Of a DNA stretch of 64,000 nucleotides, positions 48,778-59,813 are shown piece by piece; the first letter of the stretch is position 1, and each line of letters starts with the position of its first letter. The DNA comes from Mesostigma viride (Eukaryota; Streptophyta; Mesostigmatophyceae; Mesostigmatales; Mesostigmataceae). Location: the NCBI GenBank assembly GCA_009746045.1, contig RPFO01000213.1:2444834-2508833 (forward strand), read 5' to 3'. The position numbers and the translations under genes were made by a program. The notes under the pieces were generated by a model. That model did no database searches and was not told the DNA's origin. It saw nothing but the letters and a program-made list of their open reading frames with translations.

Positions 48778-50523
48778 TCAAGACCCCATGAGCGGAGCCG
48801 GCAAGTCCAGCAGCATCGGCGGTGGCGTTGGGCCACCCGGCGCCAACGGTGACAGCACCCCCGCACCCGCGTTCGCGGGCGAGGCCACCGCGGTGCCCGC
48901 AGGGGATGCCCTCGACGACGGTGCGAGGTCGTTGGGCAGCGTGACGGCAATAGAGACCGTCTCCAGCTCCTCCTCATCCGCCTTGTCTACGCTCCGCCGC
49001 CCAATGCCCGTATTCGTGGACCAGTCAGACCGGCGCGCGTCCGGTTGCGGCTTGTTCATGATCATGGTCACTTGCATCTCGGCCTCGAAGCGACGGGACA
49101 GGTCCTCGGTCGGGCTGCGCACGTGCTGAATGGGGCTACGGGAGGCCGCCCCGCCGACCGTGGCGAACGCGGGGGAGCCAGCTGGCGCGATCCCACGCGC
49201 CGGTGACGTTGCCAGCGCCGCCATCTTCAGGGACTGGGATTGCCGCATGTACGCGCCGCCAACGGTCGCAAAGCTATCTGTGGGGCTGCGGCGGTGGCCC
49301 GGTGTGCTGCGTTGCTGCATTGATGCCGCTCTTGAGACGGCGCCGCCGAGGGAGTTGTAAATAGCCGCCGACCCGCCCGAGAGCGTGGCGTAGGCCTCGC
49401 GTTCGCGGAACAGCCCCCCGCCGATGGTCGCGTAGTGCTCGGTGGCCTCCCCCGTGGTGCGCACTTGGAGGTTGAGCGTCTCAAACAGGCCTGGGGTGGT
49501 CGCTGGGGACATTGCGGCCGAGACGCTCTGCGTGCTCCGGTGCTTCCCGCGCGCTTTGATGATCTCCTGGGTGGTCGTCGGGCGCGCCACGCCGATTTTG
49601 CTGGTATCGCGTTCCAAGGGCGCCACGTTCTCTTGCACGGGCGCGAGCGAGCGGAATAATTCTCGCGTCTCCGCCGACTTGGTCCGGCGGTGGGACTTGG
49701 TGCGTGTGGCGGCAGCGCTCGCGACCACGGGTCCGCCGAAGACGAGCGAGACAGGGCCACGCTTGCCGTCCGAGAGGACCCCCGCGATTACCACGCGGAG
49801 GAGGCAGCCGACATCTTCCGGCTTGGGGATGTAGTGGGGCGTCTGCGCGCCCACGATCTTCTCGTACGATTTCTTGCCGGTCGCAGGGTCAAACTTACGG
49901 CGGAACCACATGAACTTGCAGGCCTTGCAGTTGGGCGGCATCGACCCGACGACACACATCTTGGAGCCCACGATGGCTTTTCCGACAAGGCTCAGGTCGC
50001 GGCACGCGCCCTCCATGCCGCCGAGCGCCTCGTTCTCCTTCGCGAGGAACTTCTCCAGGTTGATCGTGGCCATGCCGCCAATATCGTTGAACGTGAGCGT
50101 CGAGGTGCCCCCGATGGACATGTACATCTGCTTGTCGTCATAGCCGTCGTCATCCCCTGCCAGGCTCGACTCGCGCGACGTGTCCAGCTCCTCGCCGGGG
50201 CGGAGGAGCGCGAACGCGCCGTCCTCCAGGGTGTGCTTCTCGTAGCTGGCCTCGCGCTCGGGGCCCCGCTTGATGGGGCTAGGCATGAGGCCGGAGTAAA
50301 TGTACTCTGCGGTTGATGGGGAGTCGGGATCTCCCTCCTCGTCGATCTCGCCATGGTCGGATCTAGCCGGGGAATCGGAGGCACTCGTCGGGTTCGAGGT
50401 CTTTATAGCCCGCAGCGGCGAGGACTCGGACTGCACCGGGTTGGCCTCGAACATGACCTTGTTGGCCTTTTTCATGACCGACTTCTGGCGAATGCCTTTC
50501 AACTTGTCCTTTAACCACGGCAT
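48778..50523 (-). CDS. Host gene with repeated ATxGG motifs and a possible A9/Ig-like domain
   Basis: This 581-residue single-exon frame with a good ATG looks like a genuine cellular gene. The N-terminus is basic (MPWLKDKLKGIRQKSVMKKA), followed by an acidic disordered part. Residues ~180-270 hold CKACKFMWFRRKFDPATGKK and GAQTPHYIPKPEDVGCLLRV, a W...GA..Y.P...DVG pattern similar to A9 repeats of plant AIR9 (inference). The second half is Ser/Arg-rich, with phospho-site-like RTKSAET and RRSPTD. A motif (F/Y)AT(I/V/L)-GG-type recurs at least five times (YATIGGG, YATLSGG, FATVGGA twice, MSIGGT). A cytoskeletal or scaffold role is a guess. No viral or transposon link is seen. Confidence 0.65.
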   Translation of the reverse strand: MPWLKDKLKGIRQKSVMKKANKVMFEANPVQSESSPLRAIKTSNPTSASDSPARSDHGEIDEEGDPDSPSTAEYIYSGLMPSPIKRGPEREASYEKHTLEDGAFALLRPGEELDTSRESSLAGDDDGYDDKQMYMSIGGTSTLTFNDIGGMATINLEKFLAKENEALGGMEGACRDLSLVGKAIVGSKMCVVGSMPPNCKACKFMWFRRKFDPATGKKSYEKIVGAQTPHYIPKPEDVGCLLRVVIAGVLSDGKRGPVSLVFGGPVVASAAATRTKSHRRTKSAETRELFRSLAPVQENVAPLERDTSKIGVARPTTTQEIIKARGKHRSTQSVSAAMSPATTPGLFETLNLQVRTTGEATEHYATIGGGLFREREAYATLSGGSAAIYNSLGGAVSRAASMQQRSTPGHRRSPTDSFATVGGAYMRQSQSLKMAALATSPARGIAPAGSPAFATVGGAASRSPIQHVRSPTEDLSRRFEAEMQVTMIMNKPQPDARRSDWSTNTGIGRRSVDKADEEELETVSIAVTLPNDLAPSSRASPAGTAVASPANAGAGVLSPLAPGGPTPPPMLLDLPAPLMGS

Positions 50524-52429
50524 GGTTGTATGCTATAACGGATACCCCAGATTAGGAATATATGTCACCGGGTTTGGCTCCGCGACAGGTCGCCAAAGGG
50601 GATATGGGCGTAGGACGTCACGCGCGCTGCCCAGTGGACTCGAGGCGACGACCCCGTCCGCGGCCGCATAGAATCTGATGATCCCTAGCCATTACCGCAT
50701 CCGGCCATCAAAGCTTCAATTATTTACCTTCCCGCGAGGCGGCGGAGACCAATACATCAAAATGATCCAGAGAGAATGCCCAATGCGGGAACTCTAGTCC
50801 TATACCTTAAGAACCACAACCTGAGGCCATCACGGTAAGCATTCCCCTCGTATTTCCTTGGCTCATTACGCATGGTTTCACACTCGTTCCGCGGTGTCGT
50901 TGATGGTGGTTGATCATGGGCGAGGAATGCTGATTGAAAACGTCCCGCACGTTGATGCCAGGGGGACTACCGGCGTCCACGAATGAGTGCCGCCTAGTAC
51001 CGCGTGCTGGGAAGAGCGGAGCTTCTACTTGGATAGCTTCCCGTTGCGCGTTGACCTATCGCGAATTCGCGATCAAATCAGAGGTGCGGAGTGCTGACAT
51101 CGCGAAATGGCGCGAGAGATGTTTGACAGGTTTGACAGTGCTATAGTCAGTCCCCGGCCCGGCCCTGTTCTGAATTCTTCTGTCTTTTCCCTGGCCTGTG
51201 CTAATTATGTTGGCTGATCACATGGCTAATCACGCCATTTCCCGAAAATCGAAATGTGCTCCGCCGGACCGTTAGATCAATGAGACAACCGTTAGATGGC
51301 CGTTTCAGTCGCCATAACACTGGTGGCGTTGTGGTCTGGTAGATGCGAGAAGTTGCAATTTTCTCACCACTCTCACCAAGCGCATTCCAAATATGGATGA
51401 GCAAGTGCGGGGAACGGGTATTGTGTAGCACATTACCCGTGCTCTCGAAACGTTTGGCTGGTGCGCTTGTCGGCAGCAGTGATTTACAGGCTAACGTCTA
51501 CAGCAGCGTGGTTGCAAGGCATCAATGCCGGCAGTCTGTATATTCCGATCATGGCGGGGTAGCCAAGACTGGTGAGCAGAAGGGCTACCGACAACCATGA
51601 CGCACGGTGGCTTTCACATGAGAAAGCGTTGGTACCCCGTTTTCAACCTTTCTGGACTGATGTTTGCACGGGAAGGAGTACCGGGGGGCTGGTGGCCTCG
51701 GAGGCGCACCGATGACAGGCCACGTGCACTGCGCAGTCGATAGTTTGCACGAGTTCCTTCTGTCCAGCTCACGGTATGTCTGCTGGACCTTAAAAGTTTA
51801 TCACAGTTCTACCCCATGTGCACGCGTGCCACTAGCGCAGAGGCTGTTAAGATACCCTTGGTAGATGCCACCAACAAGTGACTTTATATGTTAGGTACGC
51901 TGGTTTGGCGCGCTTGTTCTTAGAGAGCTATATAGGCCAACCTGATGCCACTCTCAGTGTTGCGGCTGCACATCATCAGCGTTTGAACACGCTTGAAAGA
52001 AATGTTCATTTTGGTCAAGTTAACCTTGTTAAAATAGTGCATGTTTCGAGGTAATGTCTTGTTGGAAGGGGTGACCTCGTGTGGATTGCAGAGAGGGAAT
52101 GCCATGTGTCCACAGATAGGACTCACTTAATAGTACCTCACTGTCGCATTCTCTAGCTAGAGAACATCATGGCATCTTTGGTAGGAATTAGGATCAAGGG
52201 CATGCACCAACTGAATGGTCTCAAGTACATCTGTTGCGCGACAATTGGGGACAGATCGGTCGACGTTGGCTGGCAGCAGCTAGATCAAAATGAATTTAAT
52301 TGCATTTTGCACGCCAAATTAATACGGCTCATGTATATGGATTGCATATGTAAGCACGGCTGCACGGGCTACATGCATATGCATGGGCCTAGATTGCTGC
52401 ATGCCTGGTGGATCATATATCAACGAGAC
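50524..52429. other. Host intergenic DNA, nothing recognised
   Basis: This is the upstream region of the minus-strand host gene and beyond. Open frames are short and lack motifs. No tandem repeats, ITRs or RNA genes were noticed. Confidence 0.4.
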
Positions 52430-53165
52430 GACTATGCAGTGCAGGCCAGGAATCTGGAGAATCTGGACCATGTACCGATCGAGGCTGCCGTACGTTATCT
52501 TATCCGCATTTTCGAGTCGTGATGGATAGGTATGGAGAGGGAAATGTGTAGCCTTGTTCATTGAAGTTATGGCTTGCTAACACTAAGAGCGACTAGATGA
52601 CCTTAACGGTGGGGCCGGAAACATCTAGCTTGATCAGGCCGTGCACATGTTCCGAGCCTAACTGGCCTGGAGTGATTGTGGTGAGTGCTCACAATTGCTG
52701 CGATCGCTCTCCCACCATTTACGACGAAATACGTACCGCAAATGGAAAATCACCGAAAAAGGTCTAGCTAGTCAGTCATTACTTTAGCCATGGCATGTTT
52801 CCAAAAGTCCAATCTAAAACTGCACACGGTTCATATAGAAAAAAACCCCGTAGAACAACACTTTCAAATGTGCGGTGTGAACCAAACGCCCACGTATGCC
52901 AGAAAACATATCATATCAAGGTTGTCTCACTTAATATCATGATCTCAAGGAGACAACCAGTGCAGGCCAGAAATCGGGAGAATCCGGATCATGATCTCCC
53001 CACGAAGTCATGTTATAATTTAATTATTAATTTTTTTCTCAGGGATATGTGTTACATACGGCTCCCCACGGAGATATTCTGATTTACGGCTTTACGTACG
53101 GCTCCCCACGGAGATATCAAGGAGACAACCAGCGCAGGCCAGAAATCGGGAGAATCCGGACCATG
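52430..53165 (+). repeat. Copies of dispersed repeat R1
   Basis: Positions 52,430-52,790 match 3115-3460 over most of their length. Two 5' pieces (caaccagcgcaggccagaaa and following) reappear at 52,950-52,995 and 53,110-53,165. Each is next to a ctccccacggag hairpin and an AT-rich tail. The pieces look like nested or truncated insertions. Confidence 0.6.
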
Positions 53166-53279
53166 GTATGTTCTTATTAATTAATGCCAGCCGAGCAGTC
53201 GATCACACATCAGCACCTCGGGGGATGCATGAAGGCCCGCACAGCTCAATCTCAATCTCATGTAAATTAAATTAAATTA

Positions 53280-53325
53280 AATTATAACATGCCTCCGTTG
53301 GGAGATCATGTAGCACATATTCCTG
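53280..53325 (-). repeat. LINE 3' tail, reversed
   Basis: An (AAATT)n run followed by the hairpin with arms CCTCC/GGAGG-type reads as the reverse complement of the LINE 3' ends at the left of the window. Confidence 0.6.
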
Positions 53326-53497
53326 GATACATACATCGACACAAGCCACGCGGGCCACGAGGTAGCCATGGCTGACGGCGGAGCTCATAACTTTCACGTT
53401 TGCATGAGCACCGACTTTAGCCGTGAATATCACTATCGCTTCGTCTTTCTAAGACGCACATGCTGATATATAACTTTCCGAATCTAAAACGCAATAT

Positions 53498-54886
53498 ATG
53501 ACGAGCAAACGCCTCTCGACGCAACGCAGTTTGGCGGATGCGCTCGCCCATGAAAATGCGGCAGCTGCGGCTGCAGCTTTGCCAGCTCCGGCAGGCAGCG
53601 GTGACACTAGTCGTGCACTGGTGGTCGCCCCGCAACCTCCCGGGCTCAATGCCTCGCCATCGGCATCGCCTGACCCTAAACGCGCCCGCTCAGCCGATAA
53701 AACAGGAGGGTCTTCACGCCCCTCGGAACCGCGCTGTCGGCTCGATCCAACCTTTCCAGGTCGATGATCACAACTGGACCAACATGTCTCCGTCCGATGC
53801 TCTCCACTGCATCCTCTACGGGGACTACGCCTCGCTTTACGACCTGTGCCTCCATCTCCACGACAACAATCGCCTCCTCCTCCCGGACGGCCGCCGCTGG
53901 AACAACATCAGCACGCTGTTCAGGTGGCCCCACCCCCAACTCCAGCACGCCATCCTCAACTCCCTTCTCCAGCGCTCTGACGGCGAGATCTGGGCTCCAT
54001 CCATTTCCGCCCCCACCCTCCGCTCCATCCTCACGGAAGCCTTCCAGCAGCACGTGACCCCCCTTGCTGCCGACGTAGCAGCAATCGGTGGCACGCTGAC
54101 TGCTGAACTTTCTCACCTTTCCACCGCCGCCGCCTCCACCTCCACTGCCATTTCCGCCTCCACTGCCGACATCCAAGCCCTGGGCTGGCAGCTCCTCGAC
54201 CTCGACCACCGCCTTCAAGCTATAGCCACCGCCAGCGCCCTTGAGAGCTTGCATGACACCGCGGGCCTCACCGCCCAGGCGGTGAAGGACATATCGCCGC
54301 CCAGCCGGCGCCTGCTGGCCCGGCCGGCGATGCTCCCTCCACCTGGGCGGACTTGCTTAAGCAGCACACCACCTCCACCACCTCCACCATCACGGCACAA
54401 CTCAAGCAACAAGCCCTCGACCTTCGCGAGGAAGCCGACATCGCCAGGCGCAGCCACAATGTCATCGTCAAGCACTTTGACCAGCCGGCAGGTGAGACGT
54501 ACCTCCACGAGCCTTCAGTGAGGCATCAGGGGCGCAACCTTTTTGCCCCCATGCTACTCACTGGTGAGCTGGACATGTGGGCTGTCCGCCTCCCCCGCGC
54601 GCGGGGTAAGGCTGGCCCGGGACCCGTGCTCCTCACCTTTAAGTACATGGCGGACAAGCTGCATGCCGTGCAAGAAGCTCTCAAGGACTCGCTTCACGCT
54701 GGACGACGACTTGACCCTGGCCCAGCAACAGCGGCGACGCGAGCTATGGCCGACTCACCAGTCAGCTCCGGCAGAGCGCAGGGGGGAAGCCGGTATACTG
54801 GAGGGGGGCGGTCATCCACGTTGACCACAAGCCCTGGCAGCCCCCTCCTGCCACCTCAGACTAGGGAATCCATACCAGTAGTGTAG
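53498..54886 (+). pseudogene. LINE ORF1 (nucleic-acid-binding protein), frame-broken
   Basis: The ATG at 53,498 opens a disordered N-terminus (TSKRLSTQRSLADALAHENA). The frame changes near 53,730 to a helical domain (NMSPSDALHCILYGDYASLY), changes again near 54,300 to LLKQHTTSTTSTITAQLKQQ and NVIVKHF, and once more near 54,600 to TRFTLDDDLTLAQQQRRREL. The last two blocks match the better preserved copy at 56,608-57,463 (minus), which has an RRM-like ORF1p segment. Three or more frameshifts mark it as dead. Confidence 0.65.
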
Positions 54887-56607
54887 ATTAGTCAGGCTTA
54901 GCCTAGCATGTGGCCCACGCGCATGTGCGCCCATAATGGCCCCCATGGATGTTGCCTTCAGAATTTAGCCAAGCCATGCCTATAATGGGACCCCCATTAA
55001 TTAATAAGCACGTGACTGCGTCACGTGGGTGCCAATACAGAGTAAAGGAACCTTCAACCCTATATACACAGTGAGAAGGAGGGAGGGCGCCCTAGCTTCT
55101 CTCACTGCCGCAGGTGGGCAGGCCACAGAGCGCTCTCTCCACGGCATGGTGCCGGGGCGCAACACTGTGGGTGCAATACAACCAGTGCAATACCATAGGT
55201 AGGCTGACGCATAGCTTATGCTACAAATGTGAGGTGGCCGGCTCAAGACGTCGGCTAATAAATAAAAAAGGGACCCCCATGGATGTTGCAAATTAATTTA
55301 GCCATGCTATGCCTATATGCAGAGAGATGCTCTCTGTCGAGAAGCCATGCCCTAGCTCTTGTATAGCCAATGATGATGATCTTCCTCCCTCGTGCCGGGA
55401 TCCCCTTCGTTGGGTTGAACCCGAGACAGCATGGTGGTGTCGGTGCGCCCTTGAGGCACCTAGAGCAAGTGTTGCTTACATTCCACTCTTGCGCGCAGGA
55501 AGTAGCCCAGAATGTATTAAAAGCCATATGCCCCTTCTCCGGGATATGTGCTATATGTACTCCCAACGGAGTTATGTTTCTAATATTAATTAATTAATTA
55601 ATTAATATTCCTGGATGGATGGGTGGAGTGTCCAGAGGAAGCCGCGCGTAATCGAACTAACCTAACTCTAAGCTATCTAGTCTAGAAAATCCTAACTACA
55701 CTACTCATCAAAACGCCTCCTCCTCGTGGGGGCAGGTGGCTTGCCCACAGGGGCTGGCGTGTGAGCCTTGACAATCTTCTGCCACCGCGTCTTTTTCTGC
55801 ATGGCGGTCCAAAGAAGGGAGAGAGAGTGGATTAGTTATAGGAACATAACTCCGTTGGGAGTATATGTAGCACATAGATGCCCCTTGAGAAGGGGCATAT
55901 GGCCTATAAGGGCCTATACATTCTAAGCTACTTCCTGCAAGGGTGGGAATGTAAACGACACTTGCTCTAGGTGCACCATGGCACCTGCATCCCATGAGCT
56001 TCAAGCTATGCCCAGCTAAGGGGGAGCCTGTCATGGGGGGGAAGATCAGCATAGCTATACAAGAGCTAGTCAAGAACAGCTAGTAGAGGACATGGGGGGC
56101 CTAGGCCTCTCTGTGACTTGGAAGAAGATGATGGAAAAGGCCAAGTGGGCCCAGGTCATAGAGGACAACGAGCCCCCCCCAGTGGGGAAGCGCCCGCGTG
56201 TGCAATCCCGTGGGAGGCACGCCAGATAGCTCCCCTAGGGCAGCGAGCGGCTGCCTAGATAGATGTAGTAGTTAGAATGCTGTCAGATAGATGTAGTATG
56301 TAGCCGATGTAGATAGATTAGACCGGTAGGACTGTTTGCACCCATCCATCCATCCATCGGGGTTAATGCTCCGTGACTCCCCAACGGGAGCACGAGTCTA
56401 ATTAATTAATTAATTCATACAAGAGCTAGAGCGTGGCGTCTCAGCAGAGAGCCGCTCTCTGCGCGCATGGGCACAGCATAACTAAATAAAGCTAGGCATC
56501 ATCTGGAGTGTGGCACATCATAGGCGCACATGTACATGACTAAAAAGGCTAGGCCTAAGCTGGTATAGTGCCTGTAGTAGGCGGGCATGTACAAGGCCAC
56601 TGTCTAA
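54887..56607. repeat. Nested host repeats (R2 copies, LINE tails)
   Basis: Positions 55,440-55,560 are R2 (plus) with a hairpin tail at ~55,555-55,610. Positions 55,600-55,835 are a reversed LINE 3' end (its stop-codon region reads back as actcatcaaaacgcctcctc). Positions 55,868-56,000 are R2 reversed. Positions 56,085-56,400 share sequence with 640-965 and end in a hairpin plus AATT tail. Positions 56,487-56,645 are one copy of a direct repeat whose partner is at 57,772-57,926. No intact gene. Confidence 0.6.
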
Positions 56608-57463
56608 CTATTCTACACTACTGCTGCTGTATTCCCCTAGGCTGGGGCTTCTGGAGTCGCTGGGGCCGCGGTGGTCGAGGGGGTTGCGTGCCAGGGCTTG
56701 TGGCCGACGTAGATGGCCGCCCGGCCCCTTCCAGTACACAGGCTGGCCCGCCTTGGTCTGCCGGAGCTGGAGGTAGGTCGGCCATAGCTCCCGTCGCCGT
56801 TGTTGCTGCGCCAGGGTCAAGTCGTCGTCAAGGGTGAAGTGAGTCTTCTCGAGCCGCTTGCGGCGTCTGAGAAACGAAATCTTGTCCGATGGGCTCTCAA
56901 AGATGAGAAGAAGCGGAGGCGCCCCGGCCTTACCCCGCGCGCGGGGGAGGCGGTGGGCGGTCAGCTTAATCTCACCAAGGAGGTCCATGCGTGCAAGGAT
57001 TTTGCTCTCAAACGCACGTGCAAGCTTCTCGGAATTCTCACCTTCCTCCATGTCGAAGTTTTTGACGATGACGTTGAGGCTGCGCTTGGCGAGCTCGGCC
57101 TCCTCGCAGAGGTCAAGCGTCTGCCGTTGGAGCTGGGCTGTGACGGCGGAGGTGGTGGAGGTGGTATGTTGCTTAAGCATGTCTGCCCAGGTCGTGATGG
57201 GAGGAGCATCGCCGGCCAGGCCAGCAGGCCGGGGCTGGCTTGGCGGCAATGTCCTTCACTGCCTGGGCGGTGAGGCCGACGGTGTTCTGCAGGACCTTGA
57301 TAGCGATTGCATTATCCTTGAGGCGCTGGTCGATGTCGCGGAGCTGGGCGGTGATGGAGTCGGTGGAGGCGGAGGGGGGGGGGGGTGGAGGCGAGGAGGG
57401 TGGCGGTGGCGGTGGGGATGGTGGGAAGCTCAGCAGCCAGCGTGCCTCCCATTGCCGCCACAT
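56608..57463 (-). pseudogene. LINE ORF1 copy with RRM-like segment
   Basis: Minus-strand frames encode an N-terminal piece (STDSITAQLRDIDQRLKDNA, AVKDIAAKPAP) and, after one frame change near 57,230, a 213-residue frame. That frame runs TWADMLKQHTTSTTSAVTAQ (coiled coil), NVIVKNFDMEEGENSEKLAR and PPLLLIFESPSDKISFLRRR (RRM-like core), then FTLDDDLTLAQQQRRRELWP, as in LINE ORF1 proteins that bind the element RNA. It is the best copy in the window but still incomplete. Confidence 0.72.
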
Positions 57464-57926
57464 CTGCGAGAGTGGATTTAATTAATTAATTAGGAACATA
57501 ACTCCGTTGGGAGTATATGTAGCACATAGCCCTGAGAAGGGGCATATGAGCCTATAATACATTCTAAGCTACTTCCTGCAAGGGTGGGAATGTAAACAAC
57601 ACTTGCTCTAGGTGCACCAGGGCACCCGCACCCTCATGGTCTATCACGCTATGCCCGGGTAAGGGGGGAGCATGCCTGTGAGGGGGAAGATCATCATGGC
57701 TATACAAGAGCTATGGCATGGCTTCTCAGCAGAGAGTGACTCCCTGCATGGGCACAACATTACTAAATAAGGCTAGGCATCGTCTGGAGTGTGGCACATC
57801 ATAGGCACACATGTACATGACTAAAAAGGCTAGGCCTCAGCTGGTATAGTGCCTGTAGTAGGCGGGCATGTACAAGGCCACTGTCTAACTATTCTACACT
57901 ACTGCTGTATTCCCCTAGGCTGGGGC
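57464..57926. repeat. R2 reversed and second copy of the 56,487-56,645 direct repeat
   Basis: An AATT tail and hairpin (57,478-57,510) lead into reversed R2 (to ~57,640). Positions 57,772-57,926 are nearly identical to 56,487-56,645. The match breaks off sharply after ggctgggg at 57,926, where retrotransposon-like sequence starts. Confidence 0.6.
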
Positions 57927-58416
57927 AGTTAGTCTCCATGCTTTGCTGTAGACTAAGTCTCAAAGGCATTGTGAATACAACGTATGAATAAGCCTTGTAA
58001 ACCCATGTTGGTATGTGAATATAAATACCACGTGGGCTATGCAGATAGGGATGCTAGTCGAGTCGCATACGTTTCCCTAGATAGGTACTTTGGGTACTGA
58101 GGTACGTGACAGATGTCAGTACCCAGTATACGTAGTGTCCTGTCATTGGACGGTACTAGAGTATCCTAGATAGGGACCGTACTGCAGCGTGCATTGATTT
58201 GTGATCGCACGATGCAGTGACTAGGCAGCTACCTGTCATCGTGCGGCCTCGGGCCAACGGTCTGCACCCAACGGTCACTGGCGGCGCAGCCGGTGAGAGG
58301 AACGTTGATAAAGGGTAAACCTATTTTCTAATGAACCAAGCAATTCATTGCTCCAAGCTTCAGTGTTCTCAAGCAATATATCCCACCGCATTCTAACTTG
58401 AATTTTATTTGCTACC

Positions 58417-59298
58417 ATGGCTATCACGAACAAGAATGTCGCTAAGAAGCTTACCTACAACGAGGATGATGATGGGCAGGATCGGCGGATGCCCAGAGAC
58501 AACAACAAGAAGCCGGCTGGCGATGCGGCCATTTCCAAGAAAAAGAAAAAGAACAAAAAGACTCACAATGGTTGCCAGGACGAGGGGACGGCGGCTGCAA
58601 AGCCGACCGACCTACCCCCCTCCCCTGCGAGGCCGGAGGCCGAGACGGCTCCCCCCGGGGAGACCGGCTTACCCTCGACTCCGGCGGCCGCCCCAGCCGC
58701 AACCACGGCTGGCGCGGCCATGGCTGCGGAGACCTCGGTGGTAAACCCCACTGAGGCTCCACAGTCCGGCCCCACGTTGCCATCTCTTCGGGAGCGTATG
58801 CCCCGTCAGACGGCCTCGGTGGCACCGGACGGGACGATTACCTTTCGTCCCGCCACATCAAACCTTAATGTCCCTTTCGCCCAGGGACACAACCACATTG
58901 AGCTAACGTTTGGGCGACCCTCTGCGTCCCTTCTTCGCAAGAAGAAGGACATGGAGAGTATTAAACTCGCACGGGTGGTGCGAAAACCTGTGGAACCCAT
59001 CGCGGACAACCAATGTCCGACGATGAGGTATCCGACACTGCCAGTCTCCCCGATGGGGAGACTGAGATCAATCTTACCCCAGCGCTCCTGGCGGTCGAGC
59101 AGGCCGCGCTGGTGGCAAATGAAGAACGCCGAGCGCGGCAGCGGGACCGAGAGGTCCGCCGAGAGGCGGCTTTTCGGCTCGCCGCTAAGCGGCAAGAATA
59201 TGAAGAGGAAGCCGCCCGTCGCCTGGCTACCCACCAGGCGATGGCGGACGCGTACCGCGAGGCCACCCAGCGGTTACGTGACCTCTAAAAAATGCTGA
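58417..59298 (+). CDS. Retrotransposon gag N-terminal frame
   Basis: This 293-codon frame starts at a good ATG (MAITNKNVAKKLTYNEDDDG), with a Lys-rich stretch, a Pro/Ala-rich disordered middle and a short ordered part (GHNHIELTFGRPSASLL). After about 59,020 the better reading moves to an overlapping frame (SDDEVSDTASLPDGETEINL and a helix rich in Arg/Glu/Ala) that ends at 59,288. It is assigned to gag by position only. Confidence 0.5.
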   Translation: MAITNKNVAKKLTYNEDDDGQDRRMPRDNNKKPAGDAAISKKKKKNKKTHNGCQDEGTAAAKPTDLPPSPARPEAETAPPGETGLPSTPAAAPAATTAGAAMAAETSVVNPTEAPQSGPTLPSLRERMPRQTASVAPDGTITFRPATSNLNVPFAQGHNHIELTFGRPSASLLRKKKDMESIKLARVVRKPVEPIADNQCPTMRYPTLPVSPMGRLRSILPQRSWRSSRPRWWQMKNAERGSGTERSAERRLFGSPLSGKNMKRKPPVAWLPTRRWRTRTARPPSGYVTSKKC

Positions 59299-59813
59299 CT
59301 ATCCCATGCACTATGCGGACAGTCAAGACCTGGCCGAGCTTGCTCGGTCAGCACACTTTAAAACCATGTCCTCCATCACCCAAGCCAGGGTCACGGAGGC
59401 CATCTTGGCCAAACATGGGGTGGTAGCTGAAGAAGCCCCCCCGCTGGAAACCACCAGCAAGAAACCCTCTCCCCCCCAACCCCTGCAGTACAAGGAGGGA
59501 CTGCTGGCCCTGGGCGAGGAAGGGCAAAGAGGCGGACTGTCCAGTCCGGCCTGCTATGATCATGGGAGAACCACTCCCTGACATACCCGAGGATGAGGCT
59601 GCCTTTCAGGCAGCCCTCCGGGAGCATGAGGTACGCAAGGAGATGAAGCGTCTCATGCGGGAGGAGGCCAGGAGGAGAGCAGAGGCAGACACCCCTGCCC
59701 GCCCCTCCACCGATGGGGCTGGACCCAGTGGGGTTACCCGGACACCCCCGGGCTCCCCCGGGCCACCATGACCCCCCTCCCCCTCCCCCACCACCCCAGG
59801 TTCGCCCTGTGGG

